From Chlorobiota bacterium (GTDB lineage: Bacteria; Bacteroidota; Ignavibacteria; OLB7): a DNA stretch of 64,000 nt. A program made the translations under genes and the position numbers. The notes under the pieces were generated by a model that saw nothing but the letters and a program-made list of their open reading frames with translations, was not told where the DNA came from and made no database searches. The stretch covers positions 184,964 through 248,963 of the forward strand of contig JAQBOZ010000024.1 in the NCBI GenBank assembly GCA_028287785.1, read 5' to 3'. Of the stretch, positions 10,056 through 18,877 are shown piece by piece. Numbering within the stretch: position 1 is the first letter of the stretch; each line of letters starts with the position of its first letter.

Positions 10056-10928
10056 TCAATCATCTGATGAGATTGCGGCGTCCGCCTCATCATCCTTCGG
10101 ATCGCGCAGCATAAGCCCCACCCGCTCATAGACTTTCACCAGGCTCTCCTCCAGCACCTCCTTTCCTCGCCAGAACGGAAATGCTCCAAGCTGCCGGACC
10201 AGAGCCGCCGAAACGGGAGGGGCTCTCAATTCGGTCGGCTCGGGATCGGCATAGGCATCGATTCCCCAGAAGAGCGAGGGATCGGAGCGCAGAGGTTCCG
10301 GCGGCGTCACCGGCTGTTCCTCCGCGTCGTTGCCGGTTCCCCCGTCCGGTGCCAGCCTGGTGATAAGCTCCTCCCGCTCCATTCCGCGGAGCTTGAAGAT
10401 CAGGAACGGGTCGCGGTCGAACTCCTCGCCAAGCAGATAGTAGACCGCCGCGATATGTTTGCAGGGATTGGACCAGTCAGGGCATGTGCAGTCGGTTTCC
10501 AGATCGCGCACATTGGCGGGGAAGAGGGGGATGCCGGTATCGTGGAAGACCGTCTCTATGTCGTCCGGCATCTCTCCGGCAAGAAGCTGGGCCGCGAAGA
10601 TCGCCTGCTCCGAGAGCGCCGTTGCCAGCGTATCCCATTGATCGGGCGAAAGGGTTTTCACCTCGATCCAGACATTGTAGGAGCGCGAGCCCTGCACCGT
10701 GGCGGTCACGCTCCCTTTTTCAATCGTGATCGAGAGGACGCGTCCTCCCCGTGCGTATGCGCGGCCGCGGGCCAGGCGTGGGCCAAGATCGAACCGTTCC
10801 AGAACGCTGATCCATCGCTTTGCCCACCAGCTTGTGCCGAACGATCCCCGTTGCGATCGGGATTTGATCCCCCCGCCGGTTTCGCGCTGTCTCGATGATT
10901 TGAACCGCCAGTTGTCGAAATCCCTCAT
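10056..10928 (-). CDS. SWIM zinc-finger protein
   Basis: The 290-residue product carries the SWIM signature CTCPDWSNPCKH (CxC, seven residues, CxH) at about residues 147-158, a zinc site found in bacterial partners of SNF2 ATPases. The N-terminus (WAKRWISVLERF, GRAYARGGRVLSITIEKGSVTATVQGSR) matches the usual layout of these proteins. Its ATG lies 1 nt after the stop of the SNF2 helicase gene, so it is the second gene of a translationally coupled pair. The role is inferred from the family: DNA or nucleoprotein binding that supports the helicase. Exact function in bacteria is not established. Confidence 0.88.
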   Translation of the reverse strand: MRDFDNWRFKSSRQRETGGGIKSRSQRGSFGTSWWAKRWISVLERFDLGPRLARGRAYARGGRVLSITIEKGSVTATVQGSRSYNVWIEVKTLSPDQWDTLATALSEQAIFAAQLLAGEMPDDIETVFHDTGIPLFPANVRDLETDCTCPDWSNPCKHIAAVYYLLGEEFDRDPFLIFKLRGMEREELITRLAPDGGTGNDAEEQPVTPPEPLRSDPSLFWGIDAYADPEPTELRAPPVSAALVRQLGAFPFWRGKEVLEESLVKVYERVGLMLRDPKDDEADAAISSDD

Positions 10929-10929
10929 G

Positions 10930-13900
10930 TTATTCTCCCAGCGCGTCGGCGCGTAGTGCGAGCACTGCCTTCAGCTCGGCGGTGGAGAGGGTTGTAAGCC
11001 ACGCCTCGCCTCCGCCACCCACGATCGTGGAGGCGATCTTCTGTTTCTGTTCGATCATCTCATCGATCTTCTCCTCCACGGTTCCGGCGCAGAGAAATTT
11101 ATGCACCTGCACATTCCGCTGCTGCCCGATGCGGAACGCGCGATCGGTGGCCTGGTTTTCCACGGCCGGATTCCACCAGCGATCGAAATGGAACACATGC
11201 GCCGCCGCCGTCAGGTTCAACCCGCTTCCGCCGGCCTTCAACGAGAGGATGAAAATCGGGGGAGCCGAGTGCTCGGCCTGAAAGCGTTCCACCATCCGGT
11301 CGCGCTGCTTGGTCGGCGTGGCGCCGTGGAGGAAGAGCGCCTCCACGCCGAACGTCTCCTGGAGATGGCGCTTGATGATCGCCCCCATCTCCGCGAACTG
11401 CGTGAAGACCAGCGCCCTGTCCCCCTCGGCCAGTGCTTCCTCCAGCATCTCCGTCAGCCGGTCCAGTTTTCCGGAGCGCCCGGCGATCGCGGAGTTATCG
11501 CCCAGGAATTGCGCCGGGTGGTTGCACACCTGCTTCAGCTTTACGATCCCCGCCAGCACCATCCCCTTGCGCTGGATTCCCTCGGCTTCATCGAGGGCGC
11601 CGGTCATTTCATCCACCACGGCCTGGTAGAGCGAAGCCTGTTCCCTGGTGAGCGTGCAGAAGACCTTCATCTCCTGTTTCTCCGGCAGATCGGTGATGAT
11701 CGACCGGTCGGTTTTCAGCCGGCGGAGGATGAACGGGCCGGTAAGCCGCTTGAGCCGCTCGGCGGCGGCGGGATCGTGTCCGGCCTGAATGGGGAGGAAG
11801 AATGCCCGTTTGAACGCCGCGCGCGTGCCGAGGAATCCGGGGTTGAGAAACTCCATGATCGACCAGAGATCGCCCACGTGATTTTCCACCGGCGTGCCGG
11901 TAAGCGCGATACGGTAATCCCCGATAAGCGCCCGCGCGGCCCGTGCCTGCCTGGTCTCCGGGTTCTTGATGTTCTGCGCCTCATCCAGGATAATGCCGTT
12001 CCACGACATTCTGCCGAGCACCTCCGCATCGCGGTGGAGGAGCGGGTAGCTGGTTACCACAAGCGCGTTCCGCCGTGCCTCGCGGGTGAAGGCCGCGCCC
12101 CTGTTGCGCGCCACCCCGTGGTGCATCATCACCGGCAGCGTGGGGGTAAACCGCTCCGCCTCGCGACGCCAGTTTCCCATGACCGATGTCGGGCACACCA
12201 GCAGCGTTGGGCCTTCGCTGCCGTTCTCCCAGTCGCGTTCGAGAAGCGCGAGCGTCTGAATAGTCTTTCCGAGCCCCATGTCATCGGCCAGGCAGGCGCC
12301 AAGCCCGAGCGATCGAAGGAACGCGAGCCACGCAAAGCCCTGTTCCTGATAGGGGCGAAGCGTCCCATGAAAGCCGGCGGGGATGGGGATCGACTCGGGG
12401 ACCCGGCTTCCGCCAAGCCGTTCCAGCAGTTCCTCCACCGCGCCGGTGGCATCCACTCCGCCAAGCTCCATTCCTCCCGGACCGGGCACGGCGCCAAGGG
12501 CCAGCCGGACAACGTCGCGAATCGGCATCAGCTCGCTCGTCTTCCCCTTCTTCCAGTACGCGATAACCGCCTCGATCTCCGCCGGGTCCAGCTCGACCCA
12601 TTCGCCGCGCATCCGTATCAGCGGCGCTTTCAGCCGCGCAAGCCGTCGCAGCTCATCGATCGAAAGTCGCGTATCTCCCATCGCGATCTCCCAGTTCACC
12701 GTGGCAAGGGCATCCAGCGTGAGGCCCGCCTTTGCCGTCAGCTTCGGGCTTCGCACGGCGGCGCGCGCCACCAGCCGGCGCTTTGTCCCCTTGCGGGTCC
12801 ACCAGGCGGGGAGCAGCACGCCGAAGCCGGCCTGTTCCAGGAGCCACGCATGTTCCTGAAGAAACCGATAGGCCCCCGTCGCATCCAGGTGATAGCCGTC
12901 GGGGGCGGGGGTTCGCAGGCTTGCCTCGATATCCGGCAACAGCTTCGACGCCCGGCCAAGCGCGGTAAGGAGATATGCCCGGGCGTTGGAGCCCATATCA
13001 GTGGGGACCCGGGCGGCGCGGGGACTCCAGATGCTGGCGACATCGACAAGAAGGCTCGGGTCGGCGGTCGACTGAAGGAGATAGCGGACGGTCCACGGAT
13101 CGGCGCCGCCGGGGCCATCGGCGGGCTCGATGCCGAGCGGCTCCTCAAGACGAAAGCAGAGGCGGAACGGCCCGGCCTGCGCCGCGAGCAGAGGACGCTT
13201 CCATGTCAGGATGCGCGATGCCAGCTCCTCCAGCTCGGCCTGATTGCCGTTGATTTCCCCCGATGGAGAGGAGAGCGCGTGAAGCCATTTCTCATCGATG
13301 CTGGGGGAGGCCGGGGGGGGCCGCATTCCGCGCCGGCGCACGGGAACGGGAAGGCTCCCCTCCTCCGCCACGGCCGGGGCCACGGACTGGAGGACAAGCG
13401 CATCGATGGCGATGCAGAGGAATTCGTAGAGAACCGATTGCGCGGCGGAATCCGGCGCCGCCTCCCCCGCCAGCGCCAGAGCGCGGCAGGCGTCCGGCAT
13501 GCGGCTTGCGAGCACGGCGGCGCGACGCTGGGCCGTGCCGACCAGCACCGGCTCCCAGCACGCCTGATAGTGCGTGCCGTCGAAGAGAATGCCCGGCAGG
13601 AACTGCCCGCGCACGGTAAGCCAGACCGCCATGCGGAAGACCTCCGCCCAGAACTTCAACGTCGATCCGGCAAGGGCCCCCGCAACAGCTGGCTGTCCCT
13701 CCATCGCGGATTCCATCAACGCGATCACCTCATCGGGAAGAAGCTCCAGAGCAGTGATGGCGAATGGCCGTATCGACGGCCGCGCACGCGACAACGGGGG
13801 ATCGGCGATGATCGGGCTGGATGCGATGGGCGTTCCGGCAATCGACGGAAGATGAACGATGATCTCCTCGGGCTGCCTCTCCGCGATCGACTCCGGCAGC

Positions 13901-14079
13901 CGCATCGCCGCGCATGCCGCGCGGAGACCCTTCGTTCCACCATCATAAGGATAGCGATCGGGCCCGGCATGCCGATCCGAACGTCCCTGTCCGTGACGGG
14001 AGTGAGGGGCTGTCGGGTTGGAGGATTCGCTCCAGAGATAGAGAAGGCCGTTGGCGAGCCCAACGTGAAGGAGGATCAT
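10930..14079 (-). CDS. SNF2-family DEAD/DEAH-box helicase
   Basis: This 1049-residue protein has a complete SWI2/SNF2 motor in its C-terminal half: motif I DDMGLGKTIQTLALL, the DEAQ Walker B box (ILDEAQNIKNPETRQ), motif III LTGTPVENHVGDLWSIMEF, and motifs V/VI GGSGLNLTAAAHVFHFDRWW ... QATDRAFRIGQ. The first 530 residues correspond to the SNF2-associated N-terminal region of bacterial homologues. It is an ATP-dependent DNA or protein-DNA remodelling enzyme, probably cytoplasmic and possibly linked to repair or transcription. The N-terminal 40 residues are low quality and the true start could be slightly downstream. First gene of a pair with the SWIM protein. Confidence 0.92.
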   Translation of the reverse strand: MILLHVGLANGLLYLWSESSNPTAPHSRHGQGRSDRHAGPDRYPYDGGTKGLRAACAAMRLPESIAERQPEEIIVHLPSIAGTPIASSPIIADPPLSRARPSIRPFAITALELLPDEVIALMESAMEGQPAVAGALAGSTLKFWAEVFRMAVWLTVRGQFLPGILFDGTHYQACWEPVLVGTAQRRAAVLASRMPDACRALALAGEAAPDSAAQSVLYEFLCIAIDALVLQSVAPAVAEEGSLPVPVRRRGMRPPPASPSIDEKWLHALSSPSGEINGNQAELEELASRILTWKRPLLAAQAGPFRLCFRLEEPLGIEPADGPGGADPWTVRYLLQSTADPSLLVDVASIWSPRAARVPTDMGSNARAYLLTALGRASKLLPDIEASLRTPAPDGYHLDATGAYRFLQEHAWLLEQAGFGVLLPAWWTRKGTKRRLVARAAVRSPKLTAKAGLTLDALATVNWEIAMGDTRLSIDELRRLARLKAPLIRMRGEWVELDPAEIEAVIAYWKKGKTSELMPIRDVVRLALGAVPGPGGMELGGVDATGAVEELLERLGGSRVPESIPIPAGFHGTLRPYQEQGFAWLAFLRSLGLGACLADDMGLGKTIQTLALLERDWENGSEGPTLLVCPTSVMGNWRREAERFTPTLPVMMHHGVARNRGAAFTREARRNALVVTSYPLLHRDAEVLGRMSWNGIILDEAQNIKNPETRQARAARALIGDYRIALTGTPVENHVGDLWSIMEFLNPGFLGTRAAFKRAFFLPIQAGHDPAAAERLKRLTGPFILRRLKTDRSIITDLPEKQEMKVFCTLTREQASLYQAVVDEMTGALDEAEGIQRKGMVLAGIVKLKQVCNHPAQFLGDNSAIAGRSGKLDRLTEMLEEALAEGDRALVFTQFAEMGAIIKRHLQETFGVEALFLHGATPTKQRDRMVERFQAEHSAPPIFILSLKAGGSGLNLTAAAHVFHFDRWWNPAVENQATDRAFRIGQQRNVQVHKFLCAGTVEEKIDEMIEQKQKIASTIVGGGGEAWLTTLSTAELKAVLALRADALGE

Positions 14080-14503
14080 GTGGTGTGTATCAGCGCGGGT
14101 TACTGTTGGCAGTGCCAGCCTGCGGGTGAATACTCACGGCCGGGCGATGGAGGCGGGCGGATGGATGCCGGCGCGCGTCGACCGCCATGTGCGTTGCTGT
14201 TTCACGAGCTGAATTCATCGGGATAATTCTGGTTTCGATTCGGAATATCCGGTGCTCGTCAGTCGAAATCGACGGGTTGCGCATGCAGGCCGCCAGGCTC
14301 ATCGAGCTGATAACCGGATAAAATTGACCTCCAATGTAGCTAATACTCACGTGGCTTTGTTCCCCGGTCCGATTCCCGTGATAGTTCAGCGACGTTCAAC
14401 GCACGGGATGCGATATTGAATCGTCCTGCCGCCGCATTCCATCTGGCGCACCGATTGCCCGGCAACTTCCCACACAGTCAACAGAAATATTCAAGGAATA
14501 GTC
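14080..14503. other. 424-bp divergent intergenic region
   Basis: It separates the minus-strand SNF2 gene from the plus-strand dehydrogenase and must hold both promoters. The middle is AT-richer than its surroundings. I see no convincing gene, and no exact TTTG-N19-TAnnTTTG match. Confidence 0.5.
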
Positions 14504-15406
14504 ATGGATGTATCACTGAAATCTCTCGACCGGCAGGTCATTGTCATCACCGGTGCCTCCAGCGGCATCGGGCTTGCAACTGCCGAGTCCGCGGCGATGA
14601 AGGGGGCAAAGGTCGTGCTCGCCGCTCGCAACGAGGAATCACTGAAGGATATCGTTCATCGGATCGAGGCGATGGGAGGCGAGGCAATGTATGTCGTGGC
14701 CGATGTCGCCAATCGCGATGAGGTGGAGGCGATCGCCACAGCGACGATCGAGCGGTTCGGCCGGATCGATACGTGGGTCAACGACGCCGGAGTGTCGATT
14801 TACGGTCGGCTCGATGAGGTTTCCGAAGACGATAGCCGCAGGCTGTTCGATACCAACTTCTGGGGCGTGGTCAATGGCTCGCTTGCGGCCCTTCCGCATC
14901 TGAAAAAAGAAGGCGGGGCGCTGATCAACGTCGGGAGCGAGGTTTCCGAGGCGGTGGTGCCGTTGCAGGGGATGTATTCCGCCTCCAAACACGCCGTAAA
15001 GGGGTTTACCGATGCGTTTCGTGTGGAGATCGAGGAGGTGGACAAGGCGCCGGTATCGGTCACGCTGATCCAGCCGACCGCCGTGGATACGCCGTATCCC
15101 CAGCATGCCCGCAACTACATGGACAGGGAGCCGAAGCTCCCCTCGCCGCAGATCGAGCCGGAGGAGGTGGCGGAGGCTATTCTGGATGCCGCGGTCAACC
15201 CCACGCGGGATAAGAGAGTGGGAGGGATGTCGAAGCTCAATACGACCATCGCCAAGATTGTCCCAGGCCTGGGCGACAAGATGTCGGCGAAGCAGGTTGA
15301 CCGCCAGCAGTACAACGAGCCCCCGCGCAACCCGCAGGGAACGCTCTACACGGCCGGTGATGGCGGGCATACCCGTGGCACCGGCGGCCCGATCGATGAA
15401 GAGTAA
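14504..15406 (+). CDS. Short-chain dehydrogenase/reductase (SDR)
   Basis: A classical SDR of 300 residues: Rossmann cofactor loop TGASSGIG at residues 15-22, the acidic residue of DVANRDEV after beta-4, NDAG in place of NNAG, the catalytic Ser in INVGSE, and the YSASKHAVK motif giving the Tyr and Lys of the triad. The basic residues after beta-2 (AARNEE) suggest NADP(H) preference. The last 50 residues extend past the core and end in a Gly/Thr-rich tail. The start is supported by AAGGAA about 7 nt upstream. Substrate unknown; similar stand-alone SDRs are often annotated only as oxidoreductases. A strong terminator follows. Confidence 0.92.
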   Translation: MDVSLKSLDRQVIVITGASSGIGLATAESAAMKGAKVVLAARNEESLKDIVHRIEAMGGEAMYVVADVANRDEVEAIATATIERFGRIDTWVNDAGVSIYGRLDEVSEDDSRRLFDTNFWGVVNGSLAALPHLKKEGGALINVGSEVSEAVVPLQGMYSASKHAVKGFTDAFRVEIEEVDKAPVSVTLIQPTAVDTPYPQHARNYMDREPKLPSPQIEPEEVAEAILDAAVNPTRDKRVGGMSKLNTTIAKIVPGLGDKMSAKQVDRQQYNEPPRNPQGTLYTAGDGGHTRGTGGPIDEE

Positions 15407-15438
15407 ATGATGAAATAAGGAGCGTGGTTTCTTCTGAA

Positions 15439-15491
15439 GATCGGGGATAATTGCGCGATATCAGGCCGATAGCGCGCAATTATCCCCGATC
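15439..15491. terminator. Strong bidirectional terminator, 19-bp perfect stem
   Basis: Arms 15439-15457 and 15473-15491 are perfectly complementary over 19 bp, with a 15-nt loop and GTTTTC on the plus exit. It sits between the convergent SDR and TonB-receptor genes. Confidence 0.9.
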
Positions 15492-15578
15492 GTTTTCATT
15501 GTTCAGTCGGTTGCGTATTGCATTGTCACCATACATTCCGTGCGGTACTTGCGCTCGAATTTCGAGGCTGTCGCCCGC

Positions 15579-17639
15579 TCAGAACCTTATGGCAATTCCA
15601 CCTCTCACGGATCTGGGCGTTCCGGCGGTGAAATGGAGTTCATCGACGGGGGCCGCTTCGCCACGCAGCCGGCTCTCGGTATCGAACTGGGCTTCGTTCC
15701 ATTCGGCATCGAGAAGATTCTCCACATTCACAAACAGCTCCGCCATGCCGAGCCTGTAGGATGCCGAGAGATCGACTATGCCGTATCCCTTCGCGCGGAC
15801 CGAGTTGTCGGCGTTTGCCGGGCGGTCACCGACCAGACGGAGGCGGGTGGCGGCGGAGAAATCGCCCATGTGGAAGAGGGCGTTGCCGGATATCGTAAGA
15901 TTCGGCGCGAGCGGGATATAATTCTCTCCCTCGGGATCATCCACCGATCTGCCTCTGGAGATGGTGGCATCGGCGCCAAACGCAAGCCAGGATATCGGGT
16001 TGATGCGAAGCTCGAGATCGATCCCTTCGCGATGCGTTCGCCCGCTTGCCTCGGTGGCCCCCTCATCGCCGATATAGACAAATTCGCTCTCCAGGTTCAG
16101 CATCCAGGCCGCCGCGGAGCCGGAGATCAGATCGTTCGGGCCGCCGTAGCGGAAGCCGACCTCGGCGCCGAATGCTCTTGGAAGCGTCCGGTTCCCCTGC
16201 TCGCGGACCACGTCGCGGGCATCGTTGGAGTGAAAGCCGAACCCGGAGTTCAGGAAGAGGGCCGCATCGTCGTTGATCGGCACGGCGACGCTGGCCTTGG
16301 GGGAGAGGAGCAGCTTCTGGGCAATGCCCTCCGGCTGCGTCCCCTGCCTGAGCCGGTTTTCCACGTCGAAGCTGAAATAGTCGGCGCGGAGGCCGAGAAG
16401 AATCTGCGCCCAGGGGAGGATGATCTCCTGCTCGGCATACGGCCCCAGTTGTCGCTGGGCAATCACGGCATCGCTGGTGGTTTCCAGCCGGACGCGGGCT
16501 GAGTCGTGGAAGAGGCCCACCATGATATCATCGTTGCGGAGATCGATGCCGAAACGGGTACGCATCGGGATGGAGCCCAGCATGTAGATGATGTTGTTCT
16601 CGGCCTTGAGCGCGAGGATGGAGCGGCTGTCGGTCTGCTCGATCTCATCGCCGCTTTCCGGGTGTTCCTTGAAGAATGTGAAGTTGCTGAAGAGACGGAA
16701 ACGGTAGTCGGTATAGGATGCCGTCAGCGTCAGCGGGGAGTTGCCGCCCGATGCGTATTTGACGATCGCCGTGGTGCGGGAGGTTGCCCCCCCCTCGGTG
16801 TTATCGATCGAGCCGAACCGGTCGATCGTTCCATCGCTCACGGCCCGCTCCGGGATCTGCCCGCTGGCGTTCCATCCGGCGCTGAAGCCGAGCAGCTCCG
16901 CGCTTATCGAGCCGTTGCCGCCGATCGGAGCCCGCGCCTTGGCAAAGACATTGACCCTCCTGAAATCCTGCGGCGCGTCGAAATATCCCTCGGACGAATA
17001 GACTTCGCCGCCGAAATAGGCGGTAACTCCGGGAATCGAAACAGGCGCGCGCAGCAGGGCCACGGCGCGATATGTCTTATCAAGAAACGGATCGGCCTCC
17101 AGCTTGACAAGATCCTCGCGAAGCGAATCGGCGGTTTGAAACGCGACGGCTCCGGCCGTTGCCAGATCGCCGTAGCGGGCGAAATAGGGGCCCTTTGCCA
17201 CATTCACCCGTTCAATCGTTTCGGGAATAATAAAATGGAGGTCCGCGTATCCCTGACCGTGGCCGTGGGAGACCATGTTGACCGGCGCGTCATCGACAGA
17301 AATATTTACGTCGGTGCCATGATCGCAATCGAATCCGCGGAGAAAAATCTGCTCGGCCTTTCCGCCGCCGGCATGTTGGGCGATTACCAGCCCCGGCACC
17401 ACACGGAGAATATCCTGCGCGGAATTCTTCGGACGCAGCGCGAAATCGGCGGCGCGAAATTGCGCGTCGCTTGCCGCCGAATATGTGCGCTTGACCTCCA
17501 CCTGGACGGAATCCGATTTATACAGAAGAGTGTCGGCCTGCCGCGGCGTGGCCCTGTGTTGGGCAAGGAGGGGGGAGGTGACGACCGCGAACATGAAGAG
17601 CGTGAAGCGCAGAATGTGAAAATGATTCATGGACGGCAT
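15579..17639 (-). CDS. TonB-dependent outer-membrane receptor
   Basis: The 686-residue product has an N-terminal signal peptide (HILRFTLFMFAVVTSPLLAQ), a TonB-box-like region, a plug domain (about residues 65-185: SAQDILRVVPGLVIAQHAGG, IFLRGFDCDHGTDVNISVDD, ERVNVAKGPYFARYG), then a 22-strand-type barrel ending VRGGIAIRF with the terminal Phe needed for insertion. The plug carries a His-rich loop, VSHGHGQGYADLHF. Such receptors import siderophores, metals, cofactors or glycans with energy from TonB/ExbBD, which are not in this window. It is last in a run of five minus-strand genes with a HupE/UreJ-like protein just upstream, which points to a metal. ATG 17630 is an equally possible start. Confidence 0.93.
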   Translation of the reverse strand: MPSMNHFHILRFTLFMFAVVTSPLLAQHRATPRQADTLLYKSDSVQVEVKRTYSAASDAQFRAADFALRPKNSAQDILRVVPGLVIAQHAGGGKAEQIFLRGFDCDHGTDVNISVDDAPVNMVSHGHGQGYADLHFIIPETIERVNVAKGPYFARYGDLATAGAVAFQTADSLREDLVKLEADPFLDKTYRAVALLRAPVSIPGVTAYFGGEVYSSEGYFDAPQDFRRVNVFAKARAPIGGNGSISAELLGFSAGWNASGQIPERAVSDGTIDRFGSIDNTEGGATSRTTAIVKYASGGNSPLTLTASYTDYRFRLFSNFTFFKEHPESGDEIEQTDSRSILALKAENNIIYMLGSIPMRTRFGIDLRNDDIMVGLFHDSARVRLETTSDAVIAQRQLGPYAEQEIILPWAQILLGLRADYFSFDVENRLRQGTQPEGIAQKLLLSPKASVAVPINDDAALFLNSGFGFHSNDARDVVREQGNRTLPRAFGAEVGFRYGGPNDLISGSAAAWMLNLESEFVYIGDEGATEASGRTHREGIDLELRINPISWLAFGADATISRGRSVDDPEGENYIPLAPNLTISGNALFHMGDFSAATRLRLVGDRPANADNSVRAKGYGIVDLSASYRLGMAELFVNVENLLDAEWNEAQFDTESRLRGEAAPVDELHFTAGTPRSVRGGIAIRF

Positions 17640-17715
17640 GGTAATAGTTCAGTCCGATGTTCATGACAATGGCTCAGATACGATATTCGGGACGACAGGG
17701 ATTGCCCGGCCTTTT

Positions 17716-18288
17716 TTATGCCCCCTCGCTGAACAGCCCGAATATCCTCCCAACCACCAGCACACCGCCGATCGCGGCGATTACCCTGGATATCTCCGGC
17801 ACCAGCACTTCCTCCTTTCCCGCCTTCCGCATCCACCAGATGAACGGATAGAGGAGGCTGATCACCAGAATCTGCCCAAGCTCGATGCCGACATTGAATC
17901 CGATAAGCGGCGACCATATCGCCCCGCCTTCGAGTGAATTTTTCAGAAGGTTGGTCAGATGTCCCGAAAATCCCGCCCCGTGAATAAGCCCGAACGCGCC
18001 GGCAACGATCCATCGACCCTCATAATTCTTTCTGACGATATTTTCGATTGCCACATAGGTTATCGATGCCGCAATCAGCGATTCCGTGATCGCCGGCGCA
18101 AGCGAGATAATCCCCAGGGCGCTCAGAATCAGGGTTGTGGAGTGGGCAATGGTAAACGCGGAGATCACGCTGAGGAGGCTTCGCCAGGTGCGCGTGACGA
18201 TAACCAGCGCGATCAGAAAAAGGAGGTGATCGTACCCTCCGATAATATGCGTAAATCCGATTCTGAGAAATGCGGTGAAATCACTCAT
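17716..18288 (-). CDS. HupE/UreJ-family membrane protein, probable metal permease
   Basis: A 190-residue integral membrane protein with about six hydrophobic segments. His-bearing motifs in the membrane segments are typical of the HupE/UreJ_2 family: FTHIIGGYDHLLFLIAL, FTIAHSTTLIL, FGLIHGAGFSGHL and GFNVGIELGQILV. Characterised HupE/UreJ proteins move or bind Ni or Co, and relatives occur in copper-linked loci; the metal here is inferred, not shown. The gene starts 7 bp after the DUF6702-like gene stops and is followed about 75 bp later by the TonB receptor. Together they could form an outer-membrane to inner-membrane route. Confidence 0.88.
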   Translation of the reverse strand: MSDFTAFLRIGFTHIIGGYDHLLFLIALVIVTRTWRSLLSVISAFTIAHSTTLILSALGIISLAPAITESLIAASITYVAIENIVRKNYEGRWIVAGAFGLIHGAGFSGHLTNLLKNSLEGGAIWSPLIGFNVGIELGQILVISLLYPFIWWMRKAGKEEVLVPEISRVIAAIGGVLVVGRIFGLFSEGA

Positions 18289-18295
18289 GGATGGC

Positions 18296-18790
18296 TTAAA
18301 GCTGGATCGATCCGTTTGGATCGGAAGAGGTTAATACCAGGCTGTGCTCTCCGGTGGGAGTTTTCACGTTGATCATGTTCATCTGATCCCTGAATTCCTG
18401 AAAAAGCACAGTGTTGCCGATCGATATGCTGGAAATCGGCGCCGACGAGGAAAAAGTGAAATTGAACCAGATCGATGTCTCGTCGATTCCGGTGCTGGTG
18501 ATAATCAGTGGGAGTTTTTCGCCGGCGCCCGTGGTCGCGGTGAAATTCTGACGCATATAGGCGGTGATGGCCTGTTCGAGCCGAGCCGGGCCCTGTCCGT
18601 AGAATGCCGTTCCCTGTCTGTTCCGGAGCGCCTTCACGAAATCATCCTTGTAATAGGAGACTTTCCCTGAAAGGGAAGTGCGCGTAAGCTGCGATTTGCA
18701 ATAGCTGATATGCACGTCATGTTTCGGCCCGGCAAATGCTTGGGCGGAAAGGACAATCAGTGCGATATGGATCAGAGGAACGAGCTTCAT
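18296..18790 (-). CDS. DUF6702-like secreted protein
   Basis: 164 residues with a cleavable signal peptide (MKLVPLIHIALIVLSAQAFA) followed by KHDVHISYCKSQLTRTSLSGKVSYYKDDF, the His-x-Ser pattern and early DDF I associate with the family annotated DUF6702; this match is from memory. The rest is a beta-sandwich-like region (LPLIITSTGIDETSIWFNFTFSS, ISSISIGNTVLFQEFRDQMN). It is probably periplasmic. It sits between the TPR lipoprotein and the HupE/UreJ gene in one operon, so an accessory metal-handling or assembly role is likely but unproven. Confidence 0.8.
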   Translation of the reverse strand: MKLVPLIHIALIVLSAQAFAGPKHDVHISYCKSQLTRTSLSGKVSYYKDDFVKALRNRQGTAFYGQGPARLEQAITAYMRQNFTATTGAGEKLPLIITSTGIDETSIWFNFTFSSSAPISSISIGNTVLFQEFRDQMNMINVKTPTGEHSLVLTSSDPNGSIQL

Positions 18791-18877
18791 TGCCGGGGAA
18801 TTCGGATAAATCGGAGGGGGATCGCGGGCCCGTATTCATGAGAGTGCCGGCCCGCGCATATAAATCGTTTCGGGTGA

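Noticed and set aside
11101..14226. 1041-codon plus-strand frame opposite the SNF2 gene
   Set aside because: Antisense shadow in GC-rich DNA; Arg/Pro/Gly-rich with no domain, whereas the minus strand has all SNF2 motifs.
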